The translations under genes were made by a program, and so were the position numbers. A stretch of 53,995 nucleotides of DNA, from positions 1 to 53,995 of the forward strand of contig CACJRJ010000007.1 in assembly GCA_902595725.1 (NCBI GenBank), given 5' to 3'. This document shows positions 39,217 through 47,211 of the stretch, piece after piece. The notes under the pieces were generated by a model. The model saw nothing but the letters and a program-made list of their open reading frames with translations, was not told where the DNA came from and did not search any database. This DNA is from an uncultured Pelagibacteraceae bacterium. GTDB taxonomy: Bacteria > Pseudomonadota > Alphaproteobacteria > Pelagibacterales > Pelagibacteraceae. Within the stretch, counting starts at the first letter, position 1, and each line of letters starts with the position of its first letter.

Positions 39217-39826
39217 AAGCAATAAGAGATTTATTTATTTAATTTCTCCAAAATATATTAAAAATAACGATTTTTATGACAAACTTAATCAAGTATTAAG
39301 TTCAAATAAAGTAAGTTTTTTTCAATTAAGACTAAAAAAAGAAAAAAAAAAGAAAAAAATCATAATTGCAAAAAAAATTAAAAAAATTTGTAAAAAATAT
39401 AAAGTTAAGCTCATCATTAATGATGATCCAATTTTTGCAAAAAAAATTAATGCAGACGGATGTCACCTTGGACAAAAAGATATGAATATTTTAAAAGCTA
39501 GAAAAATATTAAAAAATAAAATTATTGGTATTACATGTCATAATTCTATAACTCTTGCAAAAAGAGCTATTTTAGATGGTGCAGATTATTTAGCTTTTGG
39601 CGCGTTTTATTCATCAAAAACAAAGAAAGTTAGATATAAAGCAAGATTAAGAATATTAAGTTTAGCAAAAGAAATAACAAATACTCGAGTTGTAGCAATA
39701 GGTGGAATAAAAGATACAAATTATAAAAAACTTTTATTGAATAAAGCTAACTTTTTAGCTATCTCAGACTACATTTGGAATAATAAAAAACTAAACCCAA
39801 GAGAAGCTATAAGCAAATTAGTATGA
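39203..39826 (+). CDS. thiE: Thiamine-phosphate synthase (ThiE family)
   Basis: ThiE joins HMP-diphosphate and thiazole phosphate to thiamine phosphate. The 207-residue protein has FFQLRLKK, IINDDPIFAKKINADGCHLGQKDM, GITCHNS, DYLAFGAFYSSKTK and VVAIGGI, matching the TIM-barrel family, although the usual GPIFPT motif is altered to GAFYSS. A very Lys-rich stretch lies near residues 46-65. The only plausible start is TTG at 39203, overlapping the aldolase stop by 14 bases; the exact start is uncertain. thiD lies elsewhere in this window. Confidence 0.83.
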   Translation: MRKNRSNKRFIYLISPKYIKNNDFYDKLNQVLSSNKVSFFQLRLKKEKKKKKIIIAKKIKKICKKYKVKLIINDDPIFAKKINADGCHLGQKDMNILKARKILKNKIIGITCHNSITLAKRAILDGADYLAFGAFYSSKTKKVRYKARLRILSLAKEITNTRVVAIGGIKDTNYKKLLLNKANFLAISDYIWNNKKLNPREAISKLV

Positions 39827-40383
39827 AAATATCTGGAAATGAAGTTAAGCCTGGAATGCTACTAGAACATAAAAATGATTTGTGGGAAGTTCTAAAAACT
39901 CAACATGTAAAACCTGGAAAAGGCGGAGCATTTAACCAGGTTGAAATGAAAAGTGTAAATAAAGGTACTAAATTGAATGAGAGATTCAGATCTAGTGATA
40001 CAGTTGAAAAAGCATCTCTTGAAGAAATAAACTTCAATTATTTGTATGAAGATGAAGTTGAATATTATTTTATAAATCAAAAATCTTTTGAACAAATAAG
40101 CCTTAAAAAAGAAATTGTTGGAGAAAAAGGAAAATTTTTAAAGGAAGAATTAGAGGTCAAAATAAGTCTTTATGAAGAAAAGCCAATTTCTGTTGAATTA
40201 CCAAATCAAATTAATTGTAAAATAGAAAGTACTGATGCTGCTTTAAAAGGACAAACAGTCTCTTCATCATATAAGCCCGCTATATTAGAAAATGGAGTTA
40301 AAATTCAAGTACCTCCCTTTATTGAAAGTGGAGATGAAATAGTTGTCGATACAAGATCTATTGAATACGTAAAAAAAATATAA
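39823..40383 (+). CDS. efp: Elongation factor P
   Basis: EF-P relieves ribosome stalling at proline stretches. The 186-residue, three-domain protein has GNEVKPGMLLEHKNDLWEV at the N-terminus, the loop KPGKGGAFNQVEMK whose Lys is the modification site in E. coli, and the C-terminal AALKGQTVSSSYKPAILENG and DTRSIEYV. It overlaps thiE by 4 bases (ATGA). No EpmA or EpmB genes are visible nearby, so modification is open. Confidence 0.97.
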   Translation: MKISGNEVKPGMLLEHKNDLWEVLKTQHVKPGKGGAFNQVEMKSVNKGTKLNERFRSSDTVEKASLEEINFNYLYEDEVEYYFINQKSFEQISLKKEIVGEKGKFLKEELEVKISLYEEKPISVELPNQINCKIESTDAALKGQTVSSSYKPAILENGVKIQVPPFIESGDEIVVDTRSIEYVKKI

Positions 40384-40388
40384 ACTGT

Positions 40389-41126
40389 ATGAATTCTATA
40401 TCTTCAAATTTAAATATTATGATTAAAGCTGCAGAAAAAGCATCGAAAATAATAATTAGAGATTTTGGAGAATTGGAAAAATTACAAGTACTATCAAAAG
40501 GGCCTTCTGATTTTGTAACAAACGCTGATAAAAAAGCCGAAAAAATCATTATTGAAGAATTAAGAAAATATAAAAAATTTTCTTTAATTAGCGAAGAAGC
40601 AGGGGAAATAAAAAATTCAGATTTAGAAAATGTTTGGATTATAGACCCAATAGACGGAACTACAAACTTTTTACATGGTATACCTCATTTTGCAATATCA
40701 ATTGCTTTAAAATCAAAAAAAGAGATTATTAGCGGTTTAATTTTTGATCCTATAAAAAATGAAATGTTTTATGCTGAAAAAAATAATGGAGCGTATTTTA
40801 ATAATAAAAGAATGAGAGTTTCAAAAAAAAGAAATATTGATGAATGCTTGTTTGCCACGGGAGGAAAAGATCAAATAAAAAATAATCTTAATACAAGAAA
40901 ATCTGGAAGTGCTGCTTTAGACATGGCATACGTCGGAGCAGGTCGATATGACGGATATTTTCAAAAAAATTTAAATATTTGGGATATTGCAGCGGGAATA
41001 ATTATTGTGGAAGAAGCTGGTGGAAAAATAAATAACATCGATAATTCATCTAAAGCTGGCATTAATATATTAGCAGGAAGCAACTCTATATATCAAAAAA
41101 TGCAAGAAAACCTTAATAACTTTTAA
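40389..41126 (+). CDS. suhB: Inositol monophosphatase family protein SuhB
   Basis: Mg-dependent phosphatases of this family hydrolyse inositol monophosphate and related sugar phosphates; SuhB also acts in rRNA antitermination in E. coli. The 245-residue protein has [22 protein letters not shown], the metal motif [14 protein letters not shown] and the C-terminal [15 protein letters not shown]. It lies 5 bases after efp, an association common in alphaproteobacteria. Confidence 0.93.
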   Translation: MNSISSNLNIMIKAAEKASKIIIRDFGELEKLQVLSKGPSDFVTNADKKAEKIIIEELRKYKKFSLISEEAGEIKNSDLENVWIIDPIDGTTNFLHGIPHFAISIALKSKKEIISGLIFDPIKNEMFYAEKNNGAYFNNKRMRVSKKRNIDECLFATGGKDQIKNNLNTRKSGSAALDMAYVGAGRYDGYFQKNLNIWDIAAGIIIVEEAGGKINNIDNSSKAGINILAGSNSIYQKMQENLNNF

Positions 41127-41161
41127 TTGTTTTTAAAAAATCTTTTGTTATAAAGCCAGCT

Positions 41162-41392
41162 ATGAAAAAAAATATTCACCCAAAATATCATAAAATAAAA
41201 GTTGAAATGACAGATGGATCTCAATTTGAAACAAAATCTACCTGGGGATCAGAAGGAGAAACATTAAAATTAGAAATAGACCCAATTTCTCACTCTGCGT
41301 GGACAGGCGGTAAACAAAAAATCCTTGATAAAGGAAGAGTAAGTAAATTTAATAAAAAATTTCAAAATTTTAGAGCTGAGAAAAAAGCATAA
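41162..41392 (+). CDS. rpmE: 50S ribosomal protein L31
   Basis: The 76-residue basic protein has the L31 features [23 protein letters not shown] and [24 protein letters not shown]. It contains no cysteines, so it is the zinc-free (C-minus) type. Its TAA stop overlaps the ATG of the next gene by 1 base. Confidence 0.96.
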   Translation: MKKNIHPKYHKIKVEMTDGSQFETKSTWGSEGETLKLEIDPISHSAWTGGKQKILDKGRVSKFNKKFQNFRAEKKA

Positions 41393-41961
41393 TGACAAAT
41401 GCACCTTTAATGCCTATGGCAACAGCTGTATGGTTAGTTGAAAATACAACATTAACTTTTAAACAAATTGCTGAATTTTGTAAACTTCACGTTGTTGAAG
41501 TCCAGGGAATAGCTGATGGAGAAGTTGCAAAAGGAATAGTTGGATATAATCCAATAATATCTGGCCAGTTAACTAAAGAAGAAATTGAACTTTCATCTAA
41601 AGATCAAAACAGATCTTTAAATTTAAATAGTTACAATATTGAGATATCTAGTTCAAACGAAAAGACAAAAAAATATGTTCCATTATCAAAGAGACAAGAT
41701 AAACCTGACTCAGCATTATGGTTAATAAGACAATACTCAATTTTAAAAGACTCTCAAATAGCAAAATTGGTTGGTGTAACAAAAAATTCTGTAGTTGCTA
41801 TTAGAAATAAAAGTTATTGGAATTATAATAATTTAAATCCAAAAGACCCTGTTGCAATTGGATTGTTTTCTCAAAAAGATCTTCAGGATACTGTTGAAAA
41901 AGCAGAAAGAAGAATTAAAAGAGAGAAAAAACAAAAAGAAAAATTACAAAAAACAAACTAA
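41392..41961 (+). CDS. trcR: DUF1013 / TrcR-family cell-cycle regulator
   Basis: DUF1013 proteins are restricted to alphaproteobacteria and have been described as cell-cycle transcription regulators (TrcR). The 189-residue protein has the typical TAVWLVENTTLTFKQIAEFC, HVVEVQGIADGEVA, NPIISGQLT and KRQDKPDSALWLIRQY, a helix-turn-helix-like stretch near DSQIAKLVGVTKNSVVAIRN and a basic C-terminal tail. It is translationally coupled to rpmE. Family assignment is firm; targets are unknown. Confidence 0.92.
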   Translation: MTNAPLMPMATAVWLVENTTLTFKQIAEFCKLHVVEVQGIADGEVAKGIVGYNPIISGQLTKEEIELSSKDQNRSLNLNSYNIEISSSNEKTKKYVPLSKRQDKPDSALWLIRQYSILKDSQIAKLVGVTKNSVVAIRNKSYWNYNNLNPKDPVAIGLFSQKDLQDTVEKAERRIKREKKQKEKLQKTN

Positions 41962-42020
41962 ACGAATAAAGAAAGAAATCTAGACAATTAAAATTATTAA
42001 TGTTAATAACTCTTTTTTTT

Positions 42021-42025
42021 GGAGG
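42021..42025 (+). promoter_or_regulatory. Strong Shine-Dalgarno that fixes the rpsU start
   Basis: GGAGG at 42021-42025 is a perfect core Shine-Dalgarno, rare in this window. It lies 5 bases before an in-frame ATT at 42031, where S21 homology begins. An 11-codon ORF in another frame (ATG 42000, TAA 42033-42035) spans the site and ends over the putative start. Confidence 0.7.
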
Positions 42026-42030
42026 CACTT

Positions 42031-42225
42031 ATTAAAATAGAAGTAAAAGATAACAACGTTGAACAAGCTCTGAGGGTACTAAAAAGGAAACTTCAGAGAG
42101 ATGGTTTTTTTAAAATAATTAAATTAAAAAATAATTATGAAAAACCATCAGAGAAAAAAAAACGTATTCTTCAAGAAAATATTAAAAGAGTTAAAAAGTT
42201 AAATAAACTTAAGAATAGGATTTAA
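42031..42225 (+). CDS. rpsU: 30S ribosomal protein S21 (apparent AUU start)
   Basis: S21 is a small basic 30S protein that helps mRNA binding during initiation. The frame reads KIEVKDNNVEQALRVLKRKLQRDG and then NYEKPSEKKKR, clearly alphaproteobacterial S21. No ATG or GTG exists before this. The best start is ATT at 42031, 5 bases after GGAGG and exactly where the family N-terminus (M-K-I-x-V) should be, giving 64 residues; TTG at 42019 overlaps the Shine-Dalgarno and is less likely. The initiator tRNA gene starts 4 bases after its stop, so they are probably cotranscribed. Confidence 0.9.
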   Translation: MKIEVKDNNVEQALRVLKRKLQRDGFFKIIKLKNNYEKPSEKKKRILQENIKRVKKLNKLKNRI

Positions 42226-42229
42226 TCAT

Positions 42230-42306
42230 CGCGGGGTGGAGCAGCCTGGTAGCTCGCAAGGCTCATAACCTTGAGGTCGGCGGTTCAAATCCGTCCCCCG
42301 CAACCA
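42230..42306 (+). tRNA. Initiator tRNA-fMet (anticodon CAU)
   Basis: A full 77-base initiator tRNA with encoded CCA. Initiator hallmarks are the C1-A72 mismatch at the top of the acceptor stem (CGCGGGG with CCCCGCA) and the A11-T24 pair in the D stem. The anticodon loop is CTCATAA. The anticodon stem is CAAGG/CCTTG, so only two of the three G-C pairs found in E. coli are present (29-41 is A-U). It follows rpsU by 4 bases and borders an accessory cassette. Confidence 0.97.
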
Positions 42307-42330
42307 AAATAAGTTTTATGTTTTTTTCAT

Positions 42331-43062
42331 ATGTCAAAAAAAACTCTAAATAATTTATCAATAATAATACCTTTTTATAATGAACAACATAGGCTATTGG
42401 AAAGTTTAAAAACGCTTAATAATTATTTTATAAAAAAAAATAATATTGAAATGATTTTTGTTAATGATGGTAGTACTGATAAATCAGATTTAATAATATG
42501 TATTAATTCTGCTAAAAAATATAAAAAAATATTTAAAATCAAATACATTAAATATAAAAAAAATATTGGAAAAGGATTTGCAATTAAAAAAGGTATATTA
42601 AATTCAAAAAAAGAGTGGATGTTAATTTGTGATGCAGACATGTCAGTTAATCCAAACCAAATCGACAAGTGGGTAAAAAAAAATTATATTAAATATAAAA
42701 ATATCGCTTATTTTGGCTCAAGAAACCATTCACTTTCTAAAATCAAAACATCTATAACAAGAAGATTTTTAGGTTCATTATTTAATTTTATAATCTATTT
42801 CTTATTTAAAATTAAAATAAAAGATACACAATGTGGTTTTAAACTTTTTAATAGAAATTATGCCTTAAATGTTTTTAAAAAGTTAAAATCTTATCGTTTT
42901 TCATTTGATGTTGAATTGGTCATTTTGTTAAAAAAAAATAATATTAATATTAAAGAATTGCCTATTGAATGGGTGCATAAAGAAGGAAGTAAATTAAATA
43001 TAATTTATGATATTCCAAAAATGATCATTGATATTATCAAAATTAAATTAGAACAAAAATAA
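42331..43062 (+). CDS. Family 2 glycosyltransferase, polyprenyl-phosphate sugar type
   Basis: The 243-residue protein has the GT2 fold signatures SIIIPFYNEQHRL, VNDGSTDKSD and CDADMSVNP (DxD-like), then ITRRFLGSLFNF, KDTQCGFKLFNR and FSFDVELVILLKK, resembling dolichyl- or undecaprenyl-phosphate glucosyl/mannosyltransferases. It has no extended C-terminal membrane domain; one hydrophobic stretch near residues 150-165 may be membrane-associated. It begins 24 bases after tRNA-fMet and abuts the next gene with no gap. Donor sugar and acceptor are not known. Confidence 0.85.
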   Translation: MSKKTLNNLSIIIPFYNEQHRLLESLKTLNNYFIKKNNIEMIFVNDGSTDKSDLIICINSAKKYKKIFKIKYIKYKKNIGKGFAIKKGILNSKKEWMLICDADMSVNPNQIDKWVKKNYIKYKNIAYFGSRNHSLSKIKTSITRRFLGSLFNFIIYFLFKIKIKDTQCGFKLFNRNYALNVFKKLKSYRFSFDVELVILLKKNNINIKELPIEWVHKEGSKLNIIYDIPKMIIDIIKIKLEQK

Positions 43063-43692
43063 ATGAAAAATTTTTTATTAAAATATAAAGTAGTTTATAG
43101 ACTTTACCAAAATATTATAAGAAAAAGAAATAATGAATACAATTTTATTAAGTATGTTTTTCAACAGCATAAAAATGTTAATGTATTAGATGTTTGTTGT
43201 GGAGATAGTTATATCCTGGATTATATTAAAAATTCTATAAATAACTATGTAGGAATAGATAATAATAGTAACTATTTAAAAAACTCAAAAAAAAAATTCC
43301 CTAAATTTTTTTTTATTGATTCAGATATAGAAAAAATACATAAAATAAAAAAGTTAAATCGATCTAAAATCAATTTTATATTTATAAATGGAGCAATTCA
43401 TCATTTAAATGACAACAAAGTGACTAATTTAATATTTTATTTAAAAAAAAAATTTCCTAATGCAAAATTTTTATTTATTGATCCTCTCAGAGGCAAAAAT
43501 AAATTAATAAATAAAATTATGATAACTTTAGATAGAGGAAAATATATAAGAACAAAACAAAAATATAAGAAAATTTTAAAAAACTTTAATAGCATGGAAA
43601 CTAATGATTTTTTTATAATGAGTTTTCTACTTATATTTCATTTTAAAAATATAGACTTAAAAAAATATTATATTAAATGGAAAACTGAATAA
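43063..43692 (+). CDS. SAM-dependent class I methyltransferase
   Basis: The 209-residue protein has a Rossmann methyltransferase core: motif I VLDVCCGDSYILDYI near residue 45, an acidic end of beta 2 (YVGIDNNSNYL), and INGAIHHLNDNKVTNLIFYLKKKF followed by FLFIDPLRG. The C-terminal quarter resembles lipid/quinone or sugar methyltransferases but the substrate is unclear. Its ATG immediately follows the glycosyltransferase stop, so the two probably act together. It ends 1 base from the convergent membrane-protein gene. Confidence 0.75.
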   Translation: MKNFLLKYKVVYRLYQNIIRKRNNEYNFIKYVFQQHKNVNVLDVCCGDSYILDYIKNSINNYVGIDNNSNYLKNSKKKFPKFFFIDSDIEKIHKIKKLNRSKINFIFINGAIHHLNDNKVTNLIFYLKKKFPNAKFLFIDPLRGKNKLINKIMITLDRGKYIRTKQKYKKILKNFNSMETNDFFIMSFLLIFHFKNIDLKKYYIKWKTE

Positions 43693-43693
43693 A

Positions 43694-45796
43694 TTATTTA
43701 AATTCTAAACTATTGATTAATACTCCTAGTAGTCGTGCATCAACGCTTTCTAATTTTGATAAAGCAGTTTGTGGACTGTTAATCTCAATAACTAGTTTAT
43801 TTGTTCCTAACTCTAAGTAGTTTTTAATTGATGATAGTTGAATTTTATTCGAATCAATCTTAATATTTTGATTTGGCAAAGATATATCGTTCAATAAAAA
43901 ATTAAGTTTTATATTTTTATTTTTTTCTTGTAGTATTTTTTTTATATTTATAATTATTTTATCGATATTTTTATCTGAAATATTAAAAATTAAATTTGAA
44001 AAATTGCCTTCTGTCCATGCTCCACTACTGTCTATTTGAGATCCATATGAAGGATGGGACCATCCAAATCCTAAGATACCATTATTATCATTTAAATTAA
44101 CTTTTATTTTATCACCTACATTTATATTTTTGTATTTTATTGTTTTAAATTCTAAAATGTCTTCATCTTTCATAAATTTTTTATAATTTGGTAAAAAAAA
44201 CCATAAGTTATTTTTATAAAAAAAGCCATGCTCAGAATTTTCAAATAAAAATTTCATATTTCTTAAATGGTCATAATTTTCAATTACATATGCTGTTCTT
44301 ATGTTTATTTTTTCATTCGAAATTTCTTTATAAAAATTTGATCTATAATTGGAAGCTATTTCTCTATTATATCTTCCTAACCTAAAAAAATTTGTTTTAT
44401 TAAATTTGTTTTCTATTAATAAACTTGAAATTATTGGAAATGAACTTGACCTATTTGAAATTTGTGTATTTGAAATATTTTCAAAATTTGCAGATATATT
44501 TGACCAAAAATAGTTTTTTAAAAATTTTCTATCATCTAAAATACGTTCAGAAAAAAAATTATTTTTAAGTCCGCCGGAAAAATCAACAACTTGAATAGAT
44601 AATAAAATAATTAAAATATAATTTTTTTTACTTGGAATGCTTTTGTATAAACCATAAATTGAAAAAATAAGTATTAAATAATAAACTGGCCAAATCAGTC
44701 TGCCGGAAGCTCGAATGATACTTAATGGTCCAAATATAATTTTTGGAAGTTCGAAATTAATAATACTGTAAGAACCTAAATTAATATTATTTGTGAAAGA
44801 TAAAGTTAGAAAGAAAATAGAAAGAAAAAAGTATTTATAATTAATACTTTTTGATCCTTTAAAATTTCTAAAATTTAGAAAAAAAACTATCAAAATAATC
44901 AACAAGATTCCTAAACCTAAATAACTAAAACCTTCTTTTTCTCCTGGAGAATTATAAATATCAGAAATAAAAATAGACCAAGATGTCTCAGAATTAGAAT
45001 AGTTTGGATCAACAAATGTTAAAAGGTTAGATTTAAAATAACCGTAACCATAACCTAACGCATCTGTTGCTGGTAATTGAAAATAGCCAGAAACATACAT
45101 AAAAAAACACAATACAATTAAAATGATTAAATTTTCCTTTAAAAATTTTTTTAAGTTTTTGGTTTCAACATAGTTAAAAAAAGAAAAAAATAAATTCATT
45201 ATCAGTAGTATAATTGTAAAATAAAAATGAATAAGAGATGATAAAACAATAATAAATAATTTTTTATAAAATATATTTTTTTGACTTTGACAAATATCAA
45301 GATAAAAGGCTGAAAGAATTAGCCAATGTGCACCAAGTGATAAATGTAAATTTAATCTATAAATAAGTATTGGTGAAATTAGAAAAAAAAAGGCAGATAT
45401 TAATGAAAAAAAATAATCTTTAGTTAGAAAATTTAATATTTTGAAAGAAAAAAAATATTGTAGTGAAAAACATAAAAATATCCAGATTGAAAAAAAATGA
45501 AAATTTTCTGGTAAAAAATTTCTAAAAACTTTTGATAAAAAAGATAAAATAGGTACTGCTCCAGAAAAAACTATAGAATTTGGAATTTCTCCATAGTTAG
45601 GATTATAACCTAAAGGAAATCTCCATTTATCATTTAAGAAAAATTTTAAAGCTAAATAATCACTTTTTAAATCATATGATTTAAGCCATTCAGTATCAGA
45701 AAATCCTATATTAGAAAAATCTAGAAAAAAAATTGTTAATATTAAGCCTAAAAAAATACTAATTATAATTAATTGAGTGTCAATTCTTTGTGTCAT
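43694..45796 (-). CDS. Large polytopic membrane protein (DUF6311-like), surface-glycan context
   Basis: The 700-residue protein has about 11-13 predicted membrane helices in residues 10-400 and a soluble, probably periplasmic, C-terminal domain from about 420 to 700. A conserved-looking loop after the first helix contains WRFPLGYNPNYGEIPNSIVFSGAVP. The plan is that of GT-C-like membrane glycosyltransferases and of the DUF6311 family, which I suggest with moderate confidence. Its neighbours are a glycosyltransferase and methyltransferases, favouring a role in surface glycan assembly. No catalytic motif can be assigned. Confidence 0.6.
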   Translation of the reverse strand: MTQRIDTQLIIISIFLGLILTIFFLDFSNIGFSDTEWLKSYDLKSDYLALKFFLNDKWRFPLGYNPNYGEIPNSIVFSGAVPILSFLSKVFRNFLPENFHFFSIWIFLCFSLQYFFSFKILNFLTKDYFFSLISAFFFLISPILIYRLNLHLSLGAHWLILSAFYLDICQSQKNIFYKKLFIIVLSSLIHFYFTIILLIMNLFFSFFNYVETKNLKKFLKENLIILIVLCFFMYVSGYFQLPATDALGYGYGYFKSNLLTFVDPNYSNSETSWSIFISDIYNSPGEKEGFSYLGLGILLIILIVFFLNFRNFKGSKSINYKYFFLSIFFLTLSFTNNINLGSYSIINFELPKIIFGPLSIIRASGRLIWPVYYLILIFSIYGLYKSIPSKKNYILIILLSIQVVDFSGGLKNNFFSERILDDRKFLKNYFWSNISANFENISNTQISNRSSSFPIISSLLIENKFNKTNFFRLGRYNREIASNYRSNFYKEISNEKINIRTAYVIENYDHLRNMKFLFENSEHGFFYKNNLWFFLPNYKKFMKDEDILEFKTIKYKNINVGDKIKVNLNDNNGILGFGWSHPSYGSQIDSSGAWTEGNFSNLIFNISDKNIDKIIINIKKILQEKNKNIKLNFLLNDISLPNQNIKIDSNKIQLSSIKNYLELGTNKLVIEINSPQTALSKLESVDARLLGVLINSLEFK

Positions 45797-45843
45797 TTAT
45801 ATTGAAAAAAATTTAAATCTGCTTATTTTGCATTTTAACTTAT

Positions 45844-46515
45844 ATGTATAAAAAAGAAATATTTAGAAACCTAGATAAAAAGTATAATTCACATCTCTAT
45901 AGTGGATTATTAGGTGTTTTAATGAATTATTGCCATAAAAAATTAGAAAATTTCAAAAAAAAAAATAGTTATGACAAAATTTTAGAAATTGGAGCTGGTA
46001 GTGCACCTCATCTGAAATACTTAACTCATTCCTTTAATGAGTATCATATTGCCGAAACATCAGACTATGCATCTGAAATATTTGATAAAAATTTAAATAA
46101 TAAAATAAAATTTAAAAAATATGATGGAAAAAATCTTCCCTATGAAGATGAATATTTTGATAGAATAATTATTTCACACTGCTTAGAACATATTTTATCT
46201 CCAGAAGAATTTATAATTGAAATGATGAGTAAGTTAAAAAAAGGAGGTGTATTATCAATTTCATTACCCACTGATCCTGGGATAGCATGGAGACTTGGAA
46301 GATTATTTATAAGAATTTTTTCAATCAAAAAAACATATAATATTACAGGCGAAGAATATGAATATATAAATGCAACCGAACATGTTAATTCTATATTTAA
46401 TTTAATTTCTATTATTAGATATCACTATAAGGACTCAATAGATGAGCAATATTATCCTCTAAAAATAAAATCGCCAGATTTTAATTTATTTTACAATGTT
46501 CAAATTTATAAGTAA
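45844..46515 (+). CDS. SAM-dependent class I methyltransferase
   Basis: The 223-residue protein has a methyltransferase type 11 core: motif I ILEIGAGSAPHLKYL near residue 47, DGKNLPYEDEYFDRIIISHCLEHILSPEEF and KLKKGGVLSISLPTDPG. It is divergent from the large membrane-protein gene across 47 bases and its stop directly abuts the convergent transaldolase stop with no gap. The substrate is unknown; the cassette suggests a sugar or glycolipid. Confidence 0.8.
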   Translation: MYKKEIFRNLDKKYNSHLYSGLLGVLMNYCHKKLENFKKKNSYDKILEIGAGSAPHLKYLTHSFNEYHIAETSDYASEIFDKNLNNKIKFKKYDGKNLPYEDEYFDRIIISHCLEHILSPEEFIIEMMSKLKKGGVLSISLPTDPGIAWRLGRLFIRIFSIKKTYNITGEEYEYINATEHVNSIFNLISIIRYHYKDSIDEQYYPLKIKSPDFNLFYNVQIYK

Positions 46516-47208
46516 TTAAATTTTAAATTTTGATTTTTTGCTATCAATTAAAAATGTTTTAACTGTATCTTCTGTTAAAGATTTCAAGGATTTTCCAAAT
46601 TTTTCTATTTTTTCAATTATATTTGGTGGTACTGTTATTATGTGACATCCTAATTTTTTTGCTTGTAAATAATTATATGGCTCTCTTACACTGGCCCATA
46701 AAATTTCGACATTTTTATATTTTTTAGCAGAATTAATACTTTTTATAATTTGAGGTACAGGATCTTTTCCTGTGTCAGCCATTCGACCAGCAAAAATTGA
46801 TATAATAACTTTCGTCTTCTTATTTATGCTTTTAAGAATTTTTAAGGTCTGTTTGTGACTATAGACTGCAGTTATATTTAATTTTATTTTATCTTTGTTG
46901 AGTTCTTTTATTGCTTTACCTAAAAAAAGGCCTTTAGAATTTACTACTGGAACTTTCACATATATTTGTTTTCCCCAGTTTTTAATCTTTTTTGCTTGTT
47001 TTATTATTTTTTCATTTTCATCAGCAAACACCTCAAAAGATATAGGTTTTTTTGTGACCTTCAAAATTTTTTTACAATATTCAGTATAATTTTTTGCCCC
47101 TGCTTTACGCATTAAAGAAGGATTTGTGGTAAAACCTTTTACAATTTTTTTTCTAGTAAAATTTTTTATTATATTTATATCTGCTATATCACAGAATATT
47201 TTAGTCAT
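46516..47208 (-). CDS. Transaldolase, small FSA/TalC-type
   Basis: The protein belongs to the short transaldolase group (FSA/MipB/TalC), which transfers a dihydroxyacetone unit or cleaves fructose 6-phosphate. The 230-residue sequence has KIFCDIADINIIKN, GFTTNPSLMRKAG, the Schiff-base Lys in YVKVPVVNSKG, NITAVYSHKQ, IISIFAGRMADTG and LWASVREPYNYL. With transketolase at 34050 it would complete the non-oxidative pentose phosphate branch, which favours transaldolase over F6P aldolase activity. It follows pntB by 3 bases. Confidence 0.88.
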   Translation of the reverse strand: MTKIFCDIADINIIKNFTRKKIVKGFTTNPSLMRKAGAKNYTEYCKKILKVTKKPISFEVFADENEKIIKQAKKIKNWGKQIYVKVPVVNSKGLFLGKAIKELNKDKIKLNITAVYSHKQTLKILKSINKKTKVIISIFAGRMADTGKDPVPQIIKSINSAKKYKNVEILWASVREPYNYLQAKKLGCHIITVPPNIIEKIEKFGKSLKSLTEDTVKTFLIDSKKSKFKI

Positions 47209-47211
47209 TAA

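Noticed and set aside
39203..39826. Possible TPP riboswitch near thiE or thiD
   Set aside because: Both genes overlap their upstream neighbours, leaving no leader, and no TPP-riboswitch core motif was found there.
42307..46515. Integrated mobile element at tRNA-fMet
   Set aside because: No integrase, transposase or direct repeat of the tRNA 3' end was found at the other side, so only a variable cassette is proposed.
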